This document shows, in pieces, positions 1 to 7,417 of a DNA stretch of 12,002 nucleotides. Made by a program: the position numbers and the translations under genes. The notes below the pieces were generated by a model. The model was not told the DNA's origin. It made no database searches and saw nothing but the letters and a program-made list of their open reading frames with translations. The DNA comes from an uncultured bacterium (GTDB lineage Bacteria; Bacteroidota; Bacteroidia; Bacteroidales; Paludibacteraceae). The stretch is from the NCBI GenBank assembly GCA_946183755.1, contig CAMHCZ010000044.1:1-12002 (forward strand). Direction: 5' to 3'. Every line of letters starts with the position of its first letter. Position 1 is the stretch's first letter.

Positions 1-34
1 ATGCTTGCGCGTTTTTCTATTATGAATCAGCTAT

Positions 35-1279
35 TTACGACAGCTTGTGCACGATGAATCCTGAGCGGAGCTTAGGCTCGAACCATGTAGCCTTAGGAGG
101 CATGATGTTGCCAGAGTCGGCTATCGAGATAAGCTGCTTCATAGACACTGGGTAAAGGGCAAGCGCCACCTTCATCTCGCCAGAGTCCACTCTCTTCTTC
201 AGCTCGCCAAGTCCACGGATACCGCCCACGAAGTCGATTCGCTTGTCGGAACGCAAGTCCTTGATGCCGAGAATCTCGTCAAGGATAAGTTTTGAAGACA
301 CAGTCACGTCGAGCTGACCGATTGGGTCGTTGTCGTCGTATGTGCCAGGCTTAGCTGTGAGCGAATACCACTCGCCTGAGAGATACAGCGAGAAGTTGTG
401 CAGCTTGTTTGGCTTGTAAATCTCGCTGCCCTTCTTCTCCACTGTGAAGTTCTTGCCCAGCGCCTCGAGGAACTGCTCCTCGGTGAGTCCGTTCAAGTCC
501 TTCACGACTCTGTTGTAGTCAATTATATTCAACTGATTGTCAGGGAAGCAGACAGCCAGGAAGTAGTTATACTCCTCGTCGCCCTTGTGGTTAGGGTTGT
601 TCTTTCTCTTCTCGTCGCCCACGAGAGCCGCAGCCGCGCTTCTGTGGTGACCGTCGGCTATGTACATGTAAGGCATCTTCGCGAACGCCTCTGTTATCTG
701 CGCTATGACGGCGTCATCGCTTATCACCCAGAATGTGTGTCCGATTCCGTCGCTTGTCACCAAGTCGTACTCAGGCTCATTCTTGATAACGGCAGCCACA
801 ATATCGTCCAGCTGCTTGTTGTCAGGGTAAGCGAAGAACACAGGCTCTATGTTGGCGTTGTTCACGCGCACGTGCTTCATGCGGTCTTCCTCCTTGTCGC
901 GACGTGTCAGCTCATGCTTCTTTATCTTGCCGGTCATGTAGTCGTCAACATTGGCGCAGACAACAAGTCCGTACTGTGTGCGTCCGTTCATGGTCTGTGC
1001 ATAAACGTAGTAGTTCTCCTTCTCGTCCTGCACGAGCCATCCGTTGTCCTGGAACTTCTGGAAGTTCTCAGCAGCCTTCTCATAGACCTTAGGGTCGTAC
1101 TCGCTTGTGCCCTCTGGGAAGTCTATTTCTGGCTTTATTATATGATAAAGTGATTTCTCGTTGCCCTTAGCCTCTTCTCTTGCCTCTTCCGAGTTGAGCA
1201 CGTCGTATGGGCGTGAAACGACTTGAGCTACGAATTCTTTAGGCGGGCGGATGCCCTTGAAAGGTCTGATTTTAGCCAT
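35..1279 (-). CDS. DUF1015 family protein (COG4198), function unknown
   Basis: A 414-aa soluble protein of the DUF1015 family, without signal peptide or membrane segment. Family hallmarks seen: RPYDV (residues 23-27) near the N-terminus, the segment HELTRRDKEEDR (122-133), NIEPVFFAY (143-151), the motif ADGHHR (208-213), and a C-terminal MPPKATWFEPKL block (393-404). ADGHHR resembles the core of ParB/sulfiredoxin-fold proteins, a fold that also includes ADP-dependent free serine kinases (SerK/SbnI). A nucleotide- or phosphate-related activity is therefore possible but unproven. From memory, homologues often sit near serA/serC in Bacteroidales; here neither gene is visible upstream. I place the start at the ATG whose product begins MAKIRPFKG, because the 11 codons upstream are A/T-rich, look non-coding, and overlap a promoter-like box. 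It is the last visible gene of the leftward run. Family call secure, function unknown. Confidence 0.9.
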   Translation of the reverse strand: MAKIRPFKGIRPPKEFVAQVVSRPYDVLNSEEAREEAKGNEKSLYHIIKPEIDFPEGTSEYDPKVYEKAAENFQKFQDNGWLVQDEKENYYVYAQTMNGRTQYGLVVCANVDDYMTGKIKKHELTRRDKEEDRMKHVRVNNANIEPVFFAYPDNKQLDDIVAAVIKNEPEYDLVTSDGIGHTFWVISDDAVIAQITEAFAKMPYMYIADGHHRSAAAALVGDEKRKNNPNHKGDEEYNYFLAVCFPDNQLNIIDYNRVVKDLNGLTEEQFLEALGKNFTVEKKGSEIYKPNKLHNFSLYLSGEWYSLTAKPGTYDDNDPIGQLDVTVSSKLILDEILGIKDLRSDKRIDFVGGIRGLGELKKRVDSGEMKVALALYPVSMKQLISIADSGNIMPPKATWFEPKLRSGFIVHKLS

Positions 1280-1309
1280 TATATTAAGAAAGTTGTGGTT
1301 ATATAAACA

Positions 1310-1317
1310 CAAAGATA
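1310..1317 (-). promoter_or_regulatory. Possible Bacteroidota -7 box upstream of the DUF1015 gene
   Basis: On the minus strand this reads TATCTTTG, a full match to the Bacteroidota -7 consensus TAnnTTTG, 30 nt before the ATG at 1279. No convincing TTTG -33 element lies 19-21 nt upstream. The DUF1015 gene may thus have its own start of transcription besides read-through from the amidohydrolase gene. Weak call resting on one box. Confidence 0.3.
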
Positions 1318-1340
1318 AATAAATTGTGACATCATGATGT

Positions 1341-2573
1341 TCACTTCCTGCATCTTTCTGCCACGTTAGCCAAGATTTCTTCCTCGCCTTCCACCTTGCG
1401 GTTTCTCATTACCACTCTGCCGTCGCATATCAAAGTGTCAATGACTTCCGACGAAGCCGAGTACACGAGATTGGATATTATGTTGTAGTCCGGCGTCATT
1501 CTGTGGTTGTCCAGTCTGACCAGCATTGCGTCGGCCAGCCTGCCCTCCTCTATCTTGCCGGCATTCAGCCCGAAAGCCGCTGCGCCGCACTCGGTAGCCA
1601 TGCGGAATGTCTCGGCAGCCGACAGTTTATCGGGACCGTAGCTCAGCTTAGCCAGCAAAGCCGCAGCCTTCATCTCGTCCATCATGTCGAGGTTGTTGTT
1701 GGACGAAGCGCCGTCAGTTCCCAAAGCAAGGCGGCAACCGTGCGCCTTGAGCATCGGAACGTTCATCACACCCGACGAGAGTTTCATGTTGGAGCACGGG
1801 TTGTGGACAGAGACAGTCTTCGTAGCCGCCAATATGTCCGCATCGTCCTCGCTGACGTGGACAACATGCGCCGCCACCGTTTTCTCGCCCAGAATTCCCA
1901 CCTTGTTCAAATACTCCACCGGAGTCATGCCGCCGTGCTCTTTCTTGCAGTTCACCACCTCGTCTTCCGTTTCAGAAACGTGTATCTGGCAGAACACATC
2001 GTCGGAGTTGTTCACAACGTCGGCGCAGCGTTCAAGCAATGCTGTGTCGCAAGTGTAGATGGCGTGCGGAGCGATGGATTTCTGTATTCTTGACGATGCC
2101 GGCTTCCACGAAGAGAGACGCTGCAAAAGACGGTCATGCTCCTTCTCACCCTGGTGCGACATGAATGTGTCACCAAGGCACGCCCTGATGCCCATTTCCA
2201 TGACTGCCCTTTCAACCTGTTCCTCAACGAAATACATATCTACGAAGAACACCGTGCCGCTCTTTATCATCTCGAGAATGGCGAGTTTCGAGCCCCAGTA
2301 AATATCCTCGGGCGTAAGGCTTGCCTCACGGGGCCAGATGTAGTTATTGAGCCACTCGGCAAGCGGCATGTCGTCGGCATATCCGCGCAGGAGTGTCATG
2401 GCTGCATGGCAATGGCAGTTGTAGAACGGCGGAAGAATAGCCATTCCTGTGGCATCAACCACCTCGGCGCCGTCGCATTGTATATCTGGCGCAATGCGCG
2501 TTATCAGTCCGTTTTCCATAAGGACGTCGGTCTGGCGTCCGTCAAGTCTGGCGTTTTTTACAAGTAAAGTCAT
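1341..2573 (-). CDS. Amidohydrolase of the MTA/SAH deaminase group (MtaD/TrzA-like)
   Basis: A 410-aa cytosolic metal-dependent deaminase of the amidohydrolase superfamily, close to 5'-methylthioadenosine / S-adenosylhomocysteine deaminases, which convert the adenine moiety to hypoxanthine. Metal and catalytic residues are present in order: HxH (H54, H56) inside NCHCHAAMTLLRG, then APH (H170), QIHVSETE (H198 metal ligand, E201 proton shuttle), AAHVVHV (H236, H239), SVHNPCSNMKL (H257) and GTDGASSNN (D287). E83 in WPRE aligns with the ribose-binding Glu of Thermotoga TM0936. The N- and C-terminal beta-sandwich segments are typical, and the length is normal. By eye, one of the two homocysteine-binding arginines of TM0936 is not conserved, so the natural substrate could differ from SAH. 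The gene starts 20 nt after the AsmA-like gene ends, suggesting co-transcription. Substrate uncertain; fold and chemistry secure. Confidence 0.88.
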   Translation of the reverse strand: MTLLVKNARLDGRQTDVLMENGLITRIAPDIQCDGAEVVDATGMAILPPFYNCHCHAAMTLLRGYADDMPLAEWLNNYIWPREASLTPEDIYWGSKLAILEMIKSGTVFFVDMYFVEEQVERAVMEMGIRACLGDTFMSHQGEKEHDRLLQRLSSWKPASSRIQKSIAPHAIYTCDTALLERCADVVNNSDDVFCQIHVSETEDEVVNCKKEHGGMTPVEYLNKVGILGEKTVAAHVVHVSEDDADILAATKTVSVHNPCSNMKLSSGVMNVPMLKAHGCRLALGTDGASSNNNLDMMDEMKAAALLAKLSYGPDKLSAAETFRMATECGAAAFGLNAGKIEEGRLADAMLVRLDNHRMTPDYNIISNLVYSASSEVIDTLICDGRVVMRNRKVEGEEEILANVAERCRK

Positions 2574-2593
2574 AGGCGAATACTTTTAAGTGT

Positions 2594-4825
2594 TTATTCA
2601 GCTGCTACGCTTGGAGCGAAGATTTCGACAGTGTATTTGTCTGTTCCTGTGTATGATCTGAGCGAATCCGCCGACATGTTTCTGACTGTGAGTTTCTCGG
2701 CAGGCACACCGTGCTTGACTATGTAGTCGGTGACGAGCTTGTTTCGGAACGCCATCTGTCTTGACAACGCTGACACAGCGCTGTCGGCCGGGAAGATGGA
2801 CTCCGCCTGCTCATAGAAACTGCCGTCGATGCTTGAGAGATTGTTCACGAAGCTCTTCAGTCCTGAGTCGCCGTCCTTGATTTCGCTTATCTCCGCGAAA
2901 TCCACAAGCGAAAGGCGCTGACCAGCCGCCTGCGGATGCTTGCTCACATAGTAACGTCTCTTCATCTCGAAGACAGTGCGCTTCTTTATAGCGTTTTTCA
3001 TGTTCACCTGCTGAGTGAGTTTCAGCGAAAGCTCCGAATTCGTCTCCAGAGCCGCGATTATCTTGTCAACTCTCGCATACTCCTGCGATGTCAGGTCTGG
3101 CTTAGTCGCGTCGAAGGTAACCTGCGACAGTTCGTCAGCAGAGAGTCCGAGCCCGCTCGCCAATGCATTGACAGGAGAAACGGCGAGCTTCACCATCAAG
3201 TTGCCGAGTGTCTTGAGTATCAGCTTCTTGTAAGAGAATTCAGGCGAATTCACATTGCCCTTGACCGGAAGTTCCAGCACAATCTTGTCGTCCTTGTCGC
3301 GCAGGATGTACAGTCCGGTCTTCAGCGGAATGTTGAACTCAGTCTTTATCTTCTTGTTCTTGTCGCCCACACGGCAGTTGAATATATCAAGATTGTTGCG
3401 TCCCACGAGGTTGTAATCCCTCACGATGTTCTCGCTCATGATTGAAAGCTTTCCTTTCTCAAGCGGATAGCCGAAATACTCCATAGAGTATGGCGAGAAC
3501 TGCTGCAGGTCAACGTGCTTCAATATTATGGTGAGCTTCTGGTTTCTTATGCCGTCCAGTCCGCCCTTCCAGTTGACCATGGCTGCGCCTCCGCCTTGTG
3601 TGTCCATCGTGAGATGCAGATTGTTTTCGGCGGCGCTTGGCGAGAAGTTCTCGGACGTTGCGTTTATGTTGCTAAGTTTGTATATGAACGGCAGTCGCAT
3701 AGTGTTGTCGGCAAATGTGAAGTCGGAGTTCTTCAGTTCTATCTTCTTGATAGACACCACCATAGGCTTGCTGTCCGATTTCATCGTGTCGGGTTCCGCT
3801 GTCTTTTCTTCTGGTTTATTCTCCGATGTCTTTACAAGATTCGAGAAATTGTTATGGTCCTTGTACATGTCGAAGTGCGAAGACAGTCCGTCAACAGTCA
3901 CGCTGGCGATGTCGCACACGCCCTTCTGCGGATTTATCTTGTTGACTTTCACGCTTAAAGAGTTAAGCGAAGCCACTTTGCTGTTGTTCAGATCATTGGC
4001 ATTGAATCCGGAAATGCAGACATTACCCTCTATATCAATGTCCGACGGTATCTGCGTACTTCCGTTCACATGCACATCGCCGGCGAGTTTTCCGCTCACG
4101 CTGCTTATGTTCAGCGATTCCTTTATGTACGGCATCAGGTTTTCAATATCGAGTCCCTGCAGCTTAACTACCACATCGTATCGTCCCTTGTCCATGTCAT
4201 ACTTCGCCTTTGTGGAGAGCGAGCCGCCCTCGGCGAACTGGAACGACACTCCGGCGTCGGTAGTCTTGCCAGAGAAGTAAACGCCCGGCACCTCAAGGTG
4301 CAGATTGTTCAGGTTCCACTTCGAGTCACGCACCTCGTCCTTATAGCTCAATGTTCCGCCGGTGAGTCTTATATTATATATGCCTATCGCCCAAGGCTCC
4401 TTGTCCTTGTCATCCTCGTCGTCCTTCTTGTCGCCGCCCAGTTTGGTGAGGTCAGTGAAGTTGAATGTCGAGTCATACTGCACAAGCCTAACCTTAGGCG
4501 AATTGAGCGTAACGTACCTGATGTTCACCTCCTTAGTCAGCAGTTTGAATGGGTTGATAGCCACCTTGAGCGTGTCAATGCTCACGAAATCCGTCTTGTC
4601 GTCCTGCTCCTTCATACACAAGGCTTCCGCCTCCAGAGAGCCAGTGAAGAGATTTATCGACAAATCATCCATAGTGACCTGTCTGCCGATCCATTCCTTA
4701 CTGTTCTTCTCTATCACATATTCGGCAATCGGAGATATGAAAATCGCGATCAACAGCAACAGAGCCAATATCACACCAAGAATAATCGCGGTTATCTTCA
4801 AGCCTTTCTTTACACCTTTTTTCAT
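2594..4825 (-). CDS. AsmA-like / DUF748 inner-membrane-anchored envelope protein
   Basis: A 743-aa protein with a short basic N-terminus (MKKGVKKGLK), one membrane helix (about residues 10-31) and a long extracytoplasmic part rich in beta strands. The start of the mature part follows the AsmA/DUF748 pattern: helix, a VIEKNSKEW-like segment, DLSINLFTGSLEAE (about 54-67), then repeated short strands. An Asp/Lys-rich stretch at about 131-143 (DKKDDEDDKDKE) looks like a flexible insert. The last ~50 residues (RNKLV...VPAEKLTV...YTVEIF) resemble the conserved end of DUF748 proteins. AsmA-like proteins of this architecture are linked to lipid traffic between the membranes; that role is inferred here. 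I prefer the ATG at 4825 over the one at 4894, because the extra 23 codons carry no signal-like sequence and overlap the divergent promoters. First gene of the leftward run. Confidence 0.82.
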   Translation of the reverse strand: MKKGVKKGLKITAIILGVILALLLLIAIFISPIAEYVIEKNSKEWIGRQVTMDDLSINLFTGSLEAEALCMKEQDDKTDFVSIDTLKVAINPFKLLTKEVNIRYVTLNSPKVRLVQYDSTFNFTDLTKLGGDKKDDEDDKDKEPWAIGIYNIRLTGGTLSYKDEVRDSKWNLNNLHLEVPGVYFSGKTTDAGVSFQFAEGGSLSTKAKYDMDKGRYDVVVKLQGLDIENLMPYIKESLNISSVSGKLAGDVHVNGSTQIPSDIDIEGNVCISGFNANDLNNSKVASLNSLSVKVNKINPQKGVCDIASVTVDGLSSHFDMYKDHNNFSNLVKTSENKPEEKTAEPDTMKSDSKPMVVSIKKIELKNSDFTFADNTMRLPFIYKLSNINATSENFSPSAAENNLHLTMDTQGGGAAMVNWKGGLDGIRNQKLTIILKHVDLQQFSPYSMEYFGYPLEKGKLSIMSENIVRDYNLVGRNNLDIFNCRVGDKNKKIKTEFNIPLKTGLYILRDKDDKIVLELPVKGNVNSPEFSYKKLILKTLGNLMVKLAVSPVNALASGLGLSADELSQVTFDATKPDLTSQEYARVDKIIAALETNSELSLKLTQQVNMKNAIKKRTVFEMKRRYYVSKHPQAAGQRLSLVDFAEISEIKDGDSGLKSFVNNLSSIDGSFYEQAESIFPADSAVSALSRQMAFRNKLVTDYIVKHGVPAEKLTVRNMSADSLRSYTGTDKYTVEIFAPSVAAE

Positions 4826-4826
4826 A

Positions 4827-4855
4827 TTGATTGTATTGATAATTTCATATTTTTG
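4827..4855 (+). promoter_or_regulatory. Putative rseP promoter (Bacteroidota -33/-7 type)
   Basis: TATTTTTG at 4848-4855 matches the TAnnTTTG -7 consensus. A TTG at 4827-4829 lies 18 nt upstream, close to the usual -33 spacing. Transcription would begin near 4860-4863, giving rseP a leader of about 75 nt. The promoter sits immediately upstream of the AsmA-like start codon, on the far side of the opposing minus-strand box. Confidence 0.45.
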
Positions 4856-4874
4856 TAGTCGGACTGATAGGATA

Positions 4875-4882
4875 CAAAAATA
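4875..4882 (-). promoter_or_regulatory. Putative -7 box for the AsmA-like gene
   Basis: The minus strand reads TATTTTTG, an exact TAnnTTTG match, 49 nt before the chosen ATG at 4825. It would start transcription near 4868-4870, which supports that ATG over the one at 4894. The nearest upstream TTG is about 25 nt away, longer than usual, so the -33 element is weak. Confidence 0.38.
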
Positions 4883-4937
4883 ACAACTTTCCACTCACAT
4901 TCCTATCCAATTTTATAAACAAACACAATAGATTATA

Positions 4938-6341
4938 ATGTCAGGAGTTCTGGTTCAAGTCTTACAACTCATACTATCCTTAACAATACTCGTCGTGGCC
5001 CACGAAGCCGGGCATTTCTTCTTCGCAAAACTGTTCGGAGTGCGAGTCGAGCGTTTCTACATGTTCTTCAACCCATGGCGCTCGATTGTGAAAATGAAGA
5101 AAGTGAACGGCAAGTGGAGAATCAAGTTCTTCAGCCGCAACACGCCGTTCAACGACAAGCCGATAGAGGAACTCGACGACAACGACTGGCGCAAGTACCC
5201 CAACAACACGGAGTTCGGCATCGGATGGCTGCCGCTCGGAGGCTACTGCAAGATAGCCGGCATGGTGGACGAGTCGATGGACACAAAGGGACTTGCATCC
5301 GAGCCTAAAAAGTGGGAATACCGCGGCATATCCACATGGAAACGCCTGCCGATAATAACCGGCGGCGTGCTTGTGAACTTCGTGCTCGCCATACTGATAT
5401 TCAGCGGGGTGCTGTTCCATTACGGCAGCGTGGATGTCAAGTTCACCGACTTCACCAGAGGCTACGAGTATTCCGACATAGCCAAGGAAGCCGGATTCGA
5501 GGACGGCGACGTGCCTGTGGAAGCCGACGGCAAGCCGCTTGACGAATACGACACAAACGCTATACGCCGTCTGATGAAGGCACAGACCGTGGTTGTGTCG
5601 CGCGGCGAAGAACGCCACACGATATCCATACCGGGCGACTTCGGACAAAGAGTCGTGGCAAGCGGCGAGCAGTTCATAAGCCCGATACTGCCGTTCGTCA
5701 TAGACTCCGTGCTGCAAAACACGCCTGCCGACAAAGCCGGTCTGCAAAAGAACGATTCGCTGACGAGCATCAACGGCATAACCACAGGCAGCTTCAAAAA
5801 AATCGTGGACATCATGGCCGAGAACAAAGGCAAGAACGTGACACTGCACTTCATGAGAGACACGACACTGATGGCGACTGTGATAAAGCCAGACTCAATG
5901 GGCAAAATAGGCGTCACAGCGAAAAGCTTCGCCGAATACTACACCTTCAGCCGACACGAATACGGACTGGCTGAGGCATTGAGCAACGGCGCGACGATGG
6001 GCGTGAAAAACCTGACCGGCTATGTGTCGGACTTCAGATACGTATTCGGCGAGGACGGCATGAAGAACCTCGGCGGATTCGGTTCCATAACCCAAAGCTT
6101 CTCAAAGATGTGGGACTGGGAATGGTTCTGGGAGATGACCGCCCTTCTCTCGGTGATACTCGCGTTCATGAACATACTGCCAATACCGGGACTCGACGGC
6201 GGACACCTGATGTTCCTGCTGTATGAGATGGTGACTGGCAAGAAACCGTCACAGCGAGTGATGGAAGTATCGCAGATGATAGGAATGATACTGCTGCTTT
6301 TCCTGTTCTTTTACGCCAACATCAACGACATATTCAGATAA
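4938..6341 (+). CDS. rseP: RIP metalloprotease RseP (site-2 protease, M50 family)
   Basis: A 467-aa polytopic zinc protease that cuts transmembrane helices of substrate proteins such as anti-sigma factors. The zinc motif HEAGH (H22-H26) lies in the first membrane helix. The third ligand motif NILPIPGLDGGH (N412-H423, ligand D420) lies in a C-terminal helix. Membrane helices are near residues 5-28, 138-162, 395-415 and 445-463. Between them is a periplasmic region with a recognisable PDZ domain at about 245-312 (PADKAGLQKNDSLTSING) and a more diverged PDZ-like part at about 170-230. Length and order are typical of the family. Ile codons are strikingly biased to ATA (26 of 33 by my count). In many Bacteroidales dxr sits directly upstream; here an AsmA-like gene diverges instead. 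A secreted thioredoxin-like gene follows after 60 nt. High confidence. Confidence 0.96.
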   Translation: MSGVLVQVLQLILSLTILVVAHEAGHFFFAKLFGVRVERFYMFFNPWRSIVKMKKVNGKWRIKFFSRNTPFNDKPIEELDDNDWRKYPNNTEFGIGWLPLGGYCKIAGMVDESMDTKGLASEPKKWEYRGISTWKRLPIITGGVLVNFVLAILIFSGVLFHYGSVDVKFTDFTRGYEYSDIAKEAGFEDGDVPVEADGKPLDEYDTNAIRRLMKAQTVVVSRGEERHTISIPGDFGQRVVASGEQFISPILPFVIDSVLQNTPADKAGLQKNDSLTSINGITTGSFKKIVDIMAENKGKNVTLHFMRDTTLMATVIKPDSMGKIGVTAKSFAEYYTFSRHEYGLAEALSNGATMGVKNLTGYVSDFRYVFGEDGMKNLGGFGSITQSFSKMWDWEWFWEMTALLSVILAFMNILPIPGLDGGHLMFLLYEMVTGKKPSQRVMEVSQMIGMILLLFLFFYANINDIFR

Positions 6342-6401
6342 AGCACGATTTTTGCATTAACAGACTTCATATAAACACAACCACATAAAAAATCGAACAA
6401 A

Positions 6402-6869
6402 ATGAAGAAAGCAATATACATACTGATGGCGCTGCTGACCGCAGGCATCGTAAACGCACAAAACAACGAGAAAGCCACGACCAAACTCTCGCAATACGTG
6501 GCAAGACCAGGCGCAGTGATAAGCATGGACGAAGCGATGTTCACCGAGAGGATTTACAACGAGGCAGAATCCCCTAACGAATGGAAATACATAGGCGACA
6601 AGCCTTGCATCATAGACTTCTACACCACATGGTGCGGCCCTTGCAAACGACTCGCTCCGGTGCTGGAAACAATCGCTGAAAAATACGACGGACTGATACA
6701 CATCTACCGCATCGACGCAGAGAAAGAACTGAAAATATCCAGAAAGTTCGGCATAAGAAGCTACCCTACACTGCTATTCTGCCCGATGAACGACAAACCG
6801 CAGATGGCGATAGGCGCACTGCCTAAGAACGACATCGAGAAACTCATCGCCAACATCCTCCTGAAGTAA
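6402..6869 (+). CDS. Secreted thioredoxin-fold protein with WCGPC active site
   Basis: A 155-aa precursor. Residues 1-20 (MKKAIYILMALLTAGIVNAQ) look like a Sec signal peptide with likely cleavage at NAQ-NN, so the protein acts in the periplasm. The thioredoxin core follows: IDFYTTWCGPCKRLAP with redox pair C78/C81, IYRIDAEKE, and RSYPT with the cis-proline P122. A 45-residue stretch before the core (about 21-65) is unlike canonical thioredoxin and may be an extra helix or strand, as in Bacteroidales periplasmic thioredoxin-like proteins. Its role is probably thiol reduction or disulfide exchange on envelope proteins; the partner is unknown. It follows rseP by 60 nt of A/T-rich leader with no TAnnTTTG box, and precedes the thioesterase gene by 4 nt, so it is likely in one operon with both. 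Confidence 0.9.
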   Translation: MKKAIYILMALLTAGIVNAQNNEKATTKLSQYVARPGAVISMDEAMFTERIYNEAESPNEWKYIGDKPCIIDFYTTWCGPCKRLAPVLETIAEKYDGLIHIYRIDAEKELKISRKFGIRSYPTLLFCPMNDKPQMAIGALPKNDIEKLIANILLK

Positions 6870-6873
6870 CGCG

Positions 6874-7290
6874 ATGAATAAGACAGAAAAACTCAACGAC
6901 AAAGAGCTCGAAGGACTGCGCAAGTTTTTCGAGAATGATCACTTCGCGATGAACGCCGGATGCCGCATCGACGAAGCCGGCACCAACTGGAGCGTATGCT
7001 CAATGGACGTGACCGACGCCCACCGCAACGCCTTCGGCATGATAATGGGCGGAGCCATGGTCACACTCGCCGACTTCGCCGCCGCCGTCATAGGCAACCG
7101 CCCCGGCAAGTACACGACCGCCAACAGCGTGACCACCACATTCGTGGGCAACACCCAAAGCGATAAAATATTCGCCAACGCTGTGCAGAAACGCGACGGC
7201 CGCAGCACCAACTACATAGAAGTGGAAATAACCGACGACAAAGGCAAGCAGCTGGCTTTCGTCACCGTGCTCGGATTCCACCTCAGCTGA
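6874..7290 (+). CDS. PaaI-like hot-dog fold thioesterase
   Basis: A 138-aa cytosolic protein of the 4HBT/PaaI group, which hydrolyses acyl-CoA thioesters. The signature helix region is HRNAFGMIMGGAMVTLADFA (residues 50-69): N52, G55, the GG pair (59-60) and the putative catalytic Asp D67 match PaaI. The residue before the GG pair is Met58, where PaaI enzymes usually carry His. TANSVTTTFVGNTQ (82-95) and the closing strand VTVLGF also fit the family. Length is normal. It begins 4 nt after the thioredoxin-like gene, so translation is probably coupled. Nothing in the context indicates the acyl substrate; a house-cleaning role is plausible but not shown. Confidence 0.85.
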   Translation: MNKTEKLNDKELEGLRKFFENDHFAMNAGCRIDEAGTNWSVCSMDVTDAHRNAFGMIMGGAMVTLADFAAAVIGNRPGKYTTANSVTTTFVGNTQSDKIFANAVQKRDGRSTNYIEVEITDDKGKQLAFVTVLGFHLS

Positions 7291-7293
7291 ATC

Positions 7294-7331
7294 GCCGGCA
7301 CACACAAGACATAAGCCGGCACACTCTTTTT
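7294..7331 (+). terminator. Weak hairpin / possible terminator after the thioesterase gene
   Basis: GCCGGC occurs at 7294-7299 and 7315-7320. Because it is self-complementary, the two copies can form a 6-bp G/C stem with a 15-nt loop. A run of five Ts (7327-7331) follows after 6 nt. The short stem, long loop and displaced T run make this a poor terminator. It may be only a direct repeat, since the copies extend to GCCGGCACAC. Confidence 0.25.
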
Positions 7332-7366
7332 GCCACATTATTAGGCATAAACCCACAAAAAATACT

Positions 7367-7374
7367 TAACTTTG
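7367..7374 (+). promoter_or_regulatory. Putative -7 box for the aminotransferase-permease pair
   Basis: TAACTTTG matches TAnnTTTG, 43 nt upstream of the aminotransferase ATG. A degenerate -33 (TTAG at 7341-7344) lies about 22 nt upstream. The 127-nt gap after the thioesterase gene and this box suggest that a new transcription unit begins here. Confidence 0.42.
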
Positions 7375-7417
7375 AAAGTTTTTGTATAAACCGAAAAACT
7401 TTACTTAAAAACAGAAT

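Noticed and set aside
1..34. Left edge beyond the DUF1015 stop codon
   Set aside because: Too short to assign; no hairpin or gene end visible.
398..1153. Long open frame (251 codons) on the plus strand opposite the DUF1015 gene
   Set aside because: Its product is Val/Leu/His-rich with no domain pattern and mirrors the codons of the well-supported minus-strand gene, so it is an antisense shadow.
1280..1312. Extended N-terminus of the DUF1015 protein starting at the ATG at 1312
   Set aside because: The added residues are not family-like, are A/T-rich, and overlap a TATCTTTG box; MAKIRPFKG is the expected family start.
3528..4280. Open frame of 250 codons on the plus strand within the AsmA-like gene
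   Set aside because: Ser/Phe-rich, no recognisable family, no upstream promoter or start context; the minus-strand frame has the membrane helix and domain pattern.
4826..4894. Extended N-terminus of the AsmA-like protein starting at the ATG at 4894
   Set aside because: It would add 23 residues before the basic/hydrophobic N-terminus and overlaps the likely promoter; the ATG at 4825 gives a normal membrane-anchor start.
4980..5849. Open frame of 289 codons on the minus strand opposite rseP
   Set aside because: Fully inside rseP, whose zinc motifs and PDZ domain are unmistakable; the antisense product is His/Val-rich and unlike any family.
6342..6401. Possible separate promoter for the thioredoxin-like gene
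   Set aside because: GATTTTTG near the rseP end lacks the TA of the -7 consensus, and no other box is present; read-through from rseP is simpler.
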